A stretch of 64,000 nt of DNA, taken from NCBI RefSeq assembly GCF_005869935.1, contig NZ_SZQF01000006.1, positions 62,001 to 126,000 of the forward strand, written 5' to 3'. This DNA is from Winogradskyella algicola (GTDB lineage Bacteria; Bacteroidota; Bacteroidia; Flavobacteriales; Flavobacteriaceae). The position numbers and the translations under genes were made by a program. Under the pieces are notes generated by a model that saw only the letters and a list, made by a program, of their open reading frames with translations, searched no databases and was not told the DNA's origin. Positions within the stretch are counted from its first letter, which is position 1. Every line of letters begins with the position of its first letter. Of the stretch, positions 61,064-64,000 are shown piece after piece.

Positions 61064-61486
61064 TTAATCTACAACTCGTTTCCAATACTGCGTTTTATAA
61101 AGAAATGCAATGTAGCCTCTTACTTGTAAAGTATCCGTGTCTTCTTCTAACTTTAATCTACATTTGTACACTTTTCCGTTTTCAGGATTTAGAATTGTAC
61201 CACCTTCATAAATATCGTCATCTTTTTCAAGACCGTTTATAATTTCTAATCCCAAAATCGGTTGATTTTTGTTTTCACCATCGCATTTTTTACAAATCGC
61301 ATCTCTATTTTTAGTAAGAATGTCTACTATTTTCCCATAAATCTTACCTTCTTTCTCATAAATCTCTACAATGGATTTAGGCTCACCAGTTTCATCATCA
61401 ATTGTTTTCCACTTTCCCAAAATGTCTTGCGCATTTAATTGCAGATTAGCCAGAATTAATATTAAAAGTAATAAGTTATTTCTCAT
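61064..61486 (-). CDS. DUF2147 family exported protein
   Basis: A 140-residue exported protein with signal MRNNLLLLILILANLQLNAQ. The DUF2147 domain has GKWKTIDDETGEPKSIVEIYEKEGKIYGKIVDIL, the pair CKKC and GGTILNPENGKVYKCRLKLEEDTDTLQVRGYIAFLYKTQYWKRV. The lipocalin-like fold may bind small molecules; some members react to abiotic stress. It overlaps the BrkB gene by 11 bases, so both are co-transcribed leftward. Confidence 0.92.
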   Translation of the reverse strand: MRNNLLLLILILANLQLNAQDILGKWKTIDDETGEPKSIVEIYEKEGKIYGKIVDILTKNRDAICKKCDGENKNQPILGLEIINGLEKDDDIYEGGTILNPENGKVYKCRLKLEEDTDTLQVRGYIAFLYKTQYWKRVVD

Positions 61487-62417
61487 ACGTGTTTATTTTT
61501 CTTAAACGTCTTAAAGATGCATTTAACTCATAACCTAAAAGCAAAATATTAGCATTTAGCCATAAGTATAACAACAAGATTAAAAGCGCGCCAATGGATC
61601 CATACAATTTATTGTATTGTGAAAAATTATCAATATAAATACCAAAGAGATACGAGGTGAGAATAATAAGTAACGTAGTTAGTAATGCACCTATAGAAAA
61701 AAATCTAGTATGTCTTCCTTCCTTAGTACCAAAGTAATACAAGGTCGCTGTGGCTAGATAGACCATGAGTATAAAAAAAAGGTACTTCACAACAGCAATC
61801 CACTGCTCTGCTGTTGCTTTTTCGGTTTCTAAAGCATCATTTAATGGTGTTATAATATAGATTTCTGTATACCCAAAGAAAGCTACAGTTAAAAGCACTA
61901 AAACTGCCAAAATAAGTGCTACACCAAGCGCGTACATGTATTGTTGAAATACATTACGTGTTAACTGCTCATGGTATGAGTTTTCAAAACCAGAAAACAC
62001 AGCATTTACACCATTTGCCATTAATAACATCGATAACAAAAAAACCGAAGACAACAATCCTGCTCCTGAGCCGCCACTTATATTTTCAAAAATATTTGCA
62101 AAGAAAAACTCTGAGGTTTGTGGTGGTAAAAAATCGTTTAGAAAACGCTCAAATTCTACCTGAAAACCGTCTATAGGTATATAAGGCATCAAAATAATTA
62201 CAAACAGTAAAAACGGAAATATTGCAGTAAAAAAGCTAAAAGCAATGGCACTAGCTCTTGTCGTAAGCGCACCTTTTACAATACCCATTACATAGAGTTC
62301 TAACAAGTCGTAGATAGATAAACCTTCAAAACCTGGTAATCGAATTTGCTTAAAAAAGCGAACCACTATATTAATTACAGGTATTTTATCAAGTTTATCT
62401 TCTATGTGTTTTGTCAT
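61476..62417 (-). CDS. YihY/BrkB family inner-membrane protein
   Basis: A 313-residue protein with six membrane helices of the YihY/virulence-factor BrkB family. The signature is YVMGIVKGALTTRASAIAFSFFTAIFPFLLFVIILMPYIP, then SVFLLSMLLMANGVNAVFSGFENSYH, a long helix pair, and NKLYGSIGALLILLLYLWLNANILLLGYELNASL. Function is unclear; it was once misnamed ribonuclease BN. It overlaps the DUF2147 gene at its 3' end. A short gap separates it from nadC. Confidence 0.93.
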   Translation of the reverse strand: MTKHIEDKLDKIPVINIVVRFFKQIRLPGFEGLSIYDLLELYVMGIVKGALTTRASAIAFSFFTAIFPFLLFVIILMPYIPIDGFQVEFERFLNDFLPPQTSEFFFANIFENISGGSGAGLLSSVFLLSMLLMANGVNAVFSGFENSYHEQLTRNVFQQYMYALGVALILAVLVLLTVAFFGYTEIYIITPLNDALETEKATAEQWIAVVKYLFFILMVYLATATLYYFGTKEGRHTRFFSIGALLTTLLIILTSYLFGIYIDNFSQYNKLYGSIGALLILLLYLWLNANILLLGYELNASLRRLRKINTYEK

Positions 62418-62473
62418 TCAACTTTAGATGTTTAGACTACTTAGACGGTTAGATTGTTAGGCTTTTCGTTTTT

Positions 62474-63331
62474 CTAGATAGCTTTTAAACTTAAATCCAT
62501 ATTATATACGGAATGTGTTAGTGCACCAGAGGAAATAAAATCTACACCACATTCAGCATACTGCCTTACCGTTTTTTCGTTAATACCTCCTGAGGATTCT
62601 GTAAGACATTGGTCACCTATAAGTTTTACTGCTTTTCTAGTGTCTTCATAATTAAAATTATCGATAAGAATACGATACACACCACCACATTCTAATATTT
62701 CTTTAATTTCTTCAAGATTACGTGCTTCAACAATAATTTTTAAATCTCTATTGGTATCTTTTAAGTATTGCTTGGTTAAGTTAATAGCTTTTGTTACTCC
62801 ACCTGCAAAATCTATATGATTGTCTTTTAACATAATCATATCATATAACGCAAATCTGTGATTTTCTCCACCTCCAATTTTTACAGCCCATTTTTCAAGT
62901 GCTCTAATACCTGGAGTTGTTTTTCGGGTATCTAAAATTTTGGTTCCTGTACCTTCTAACAAATCCACAAACTTTCTGGTTTTAGTTGCTATAGCGCTCA
63001 TACGCTGCATAGCATTTAGCACCAGACGCTCAGCCTTAAGAATAGACTGCGAAGATCCTTCTACATAAAACGCAATATCTCCATACTTCACTTTACTCCC
63101 ATCTTCAATAATTGTCTCAATTTTCATGTCTTTATCCACGTAAGCAAAGACTTGTTTAGCAAATTCAATACCAGCAATAATACCGTTATCTTTTACTAAA
63201 AGTTTAGCCTTTCCAGTAGCTGAAGCTGGTATGCAAGCCAAAGAACTATGATCGCCATCTCCTACATCTTCTCTAATGGCATTGGCTATAATTAAATCTA
63301 TTTCAGTTTGGAATTGTTCTTTTGAAATCAT
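62474..63331 (-). CDS. nadC: Nicotinate-nucleotide pyrophosphorylase (carboxylating)
   Basis: Converts quinolinate and PRPP to nicotinate mononucleotide in NAD synthesis. The 285-residue protein has the N-terminal domain REDVGDGDHSSLACIPASATGKAKLLVKDNGIIAG and the barrel motifs ERLVLNAMQRMSAIATKTRKFVDLLEGTGTKILDTRKTTPGIRALEKWAVKIGGGENHRFALYDMIMLKDNH and LTESSGGINEKTVRQYAECGVDFISSGALTHS. Key Arg, Lys and Glu residues are present. Usual length. It is leftward, upstream of the BrkB-DUF2147 pair, and separated from it by 56 bases. Confidence 0.97.
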   Translation of the reverse strand: MISKEQFQTEIDLIIANAIREDVGDGDHSSLACIPASATGKAKLLVKDNGIIAGIEFAKQVFAYVDKDMKIETIIEDGSKVKYGDIAFYVEGSSQSILKAERLVLNAMQRMSAIATKTRKFVDLLEGTGTKILDTRKTTPGIRALEKWAVKIGGGENHRFALYDMIMLKDNHIDFAGGVTKAINLTKQYLKDTNRDLKIIVEARNLEEIKEILECGGVYRILIDNFNYEDTRKAVKLIGDQCLTESSGGINEKTVRQYAECGVDFISSGALTHSVYNMDLSLKAI

Positions 63332-63390
63332 GAGATGTTTTATTTAGTGTAAAAATAGGAATTGAAATTTGAAAAGTTTAATAAATCTTA

Positions 63391-63532
63391 CGTCAGTTCG
63401 AATGAATTTATGAGCAAAACGAATAAATTTGTACTTCGGCAAGCTCAGTAGAACTATCGAGAACCAGCTCACAAGACTTGTCGATACAATTCCAATTTCG
63501 ACAGCAATCCAAATGAAATCACTCGAAGTGAC
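63391..63532. repeat. Degenerate nested palindrome related to 58380-58498
   Basis: Left arm CGTCAGTTCGAATGAATTTA, right arm near TCACTCGAAGTGAC (63519-63532), with inner segments ACTATCGAGAACC and GTCGATACAATTCC. It also contains TTCGGCAAGCTCAGTA, a known widespread Bacteroidota repeat motif. The arms match the element at 58380 with substitutions. It ends eight bases before rlmH. Confidence 0.72.
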
Positions 63533-63540
63533 AAAAGCAT

Positions 63541-64000
63541 ATGAATATTAAACTCTTCGCCATAGGCAAAACGGATAATAAAAATCTTCAGACATTAATT
63601 GAAGATTACAAAAAACGACTGAGCCATTACATTAAATTTGAATTTGAGATTATACCAGATCTTAAAAAAGTGAAGCATCTTTCTGAAGAAATGCAAAAAG
63701 AAAAGGAAGGGGAATTAATTTTAGCTAAAACTCAAAACTCAGATGTGCTAATTTTATTGGATGAAAATGGAAAACAAATGGATTCTGTAGCGTTTTCTAA
63801 CTACTTGCAAAAACACATGAATTCAGGAATAAAAACTTTAATTTTTGTTATTGGAGGCCCTTATGGATTTTCTGAAGCGGTTTATAAAAGAGCTAATGGA
63901 AAAATAGGATTGTCTAAAATGACATTTTCGCATCAAATGGTTCGCTTATTTTTTATAGAACAATTATACAGAGGGTTTACAATTTTAAAGAACGAACCAT
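63541..64000 (+). CDS. rlmH: 23S rRNA (pseudouridine-1915-N3) methyltransferase, 3' end cut off
   Basis: A SPOUT-class methyltransferase. 153 codons are seen, starting MNIKLFAIGKTDNKNLQTLIEDYKKRLSHY. The SAM-binding knot is LIFVIGGPYGFSEAVYKRANGKIGLSKMTFSHQMVRLFFIEQLYRGFTILKNEP. It modifies pseudouridine 1915 of 23S rRNA. Only about the last four residues are outside the window. The ATG at 63541 is preceded closely by the repeat element. Confidence 0.95.
   Translation, partial: MNIKLFAIGKTDNKNLQTLIEDYKKRLSHYIKFEFEIIPDLKKVKHLSEEMQKEKEGELILAKTQNSDVLILLDENGKQMDSVAFSNYLQKHMNSGIKTLIFVIGGPYGFSEAVYKRANGKIGLSKMTFSHQMVRLFFIEQLYRGFTILKNEP

Noticed and set aside
10414..63532. Dispersed palindromes as a possible CRISPR array
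   Set aside because: The repeats are scattered singly, are palindromic throughout, and have no regular spacers or cas genes.

Overview
The window is AT-rich chromosomal DNA of a Bacteroidota bacterium, almost certainly a marine member of the Flavobacteriaceae. Four things support this: TTG-N16-22-TAnnTTTG promoters, type IX secretion (T9SS) C-terminal sorting domains, family-specific genes (DUF4290, DUF493, DUF6495, Lacal_2735), and dispersed flavobacterial palindromes such as TTCCTGCnnnnGCAGGAA and GTCATTCTGAA...TTCAGAATCT. No phage, integrase, transposase or CRISPR array was seen.

1-10286 is a one-directional light-damage island. It holds four different photolyase/cryptochrome flavoproteins: a DASH type, a relative of the iron-sulfur (6-4) photolyases that has lost its cluster cysteines, a divergent third type and a class I CPD type. 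Around them lie folE (pterin/folate supply), glutathione peroxidase, TspO, two SDR proteins, an SRPBCC protein and several small conserved proteins of unknown role (DUF2256, TIGR03643, Lacal_2735, a 141-aa and a 75-aa protein). Most junctions overlap or are only a few bases long. This is the best candidate for an incompletely described system.

10379-19120 is housekeeping: murA (Asp in place of the catalytic Cys), DUF4290, DUF493, an ATPase, recQ, fmt, an HU gene with a textbook promoter, yqgE, a class IV aminotransferase, a START-like protein and tRNA-Met. 19157-24859 holds a Crp/Fnr and DUF4386 pair, then a VOC-Crp/Fnr-outer membrane-DoxX-DMT-GNAT-nitroreductase run. 25058-32470 reads leftward: a lipoprotein, an alpha/beta hydrolase, an ABC permease fused to an M1 peptidase, its ATPase, a small ORF and a serine hydrolase.

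32840-39400 holds a TolB-like/TPR/AraC-type regulator, two more serine hydrolases, an NmrA-like protein, a Vat-like acetyltransferase and a beta-barrel protein. Two promoters here share an upstream element, a spacing and a leader, which suggests co-regulation. 39613-51785 encodes two giant T9SS-secreted proteins, an M14 carboxypeptidase and a LamG/choice-of-anchor D protein. The rest is core: hisS, an ABC permease, DUF6495, a GDPD lipoprotein, rpsF-rpsR-rplI, a LytTR response regulator, priA (apparently starting at ATT), DUF2147, BrkB, nadC and the start of rlmH.
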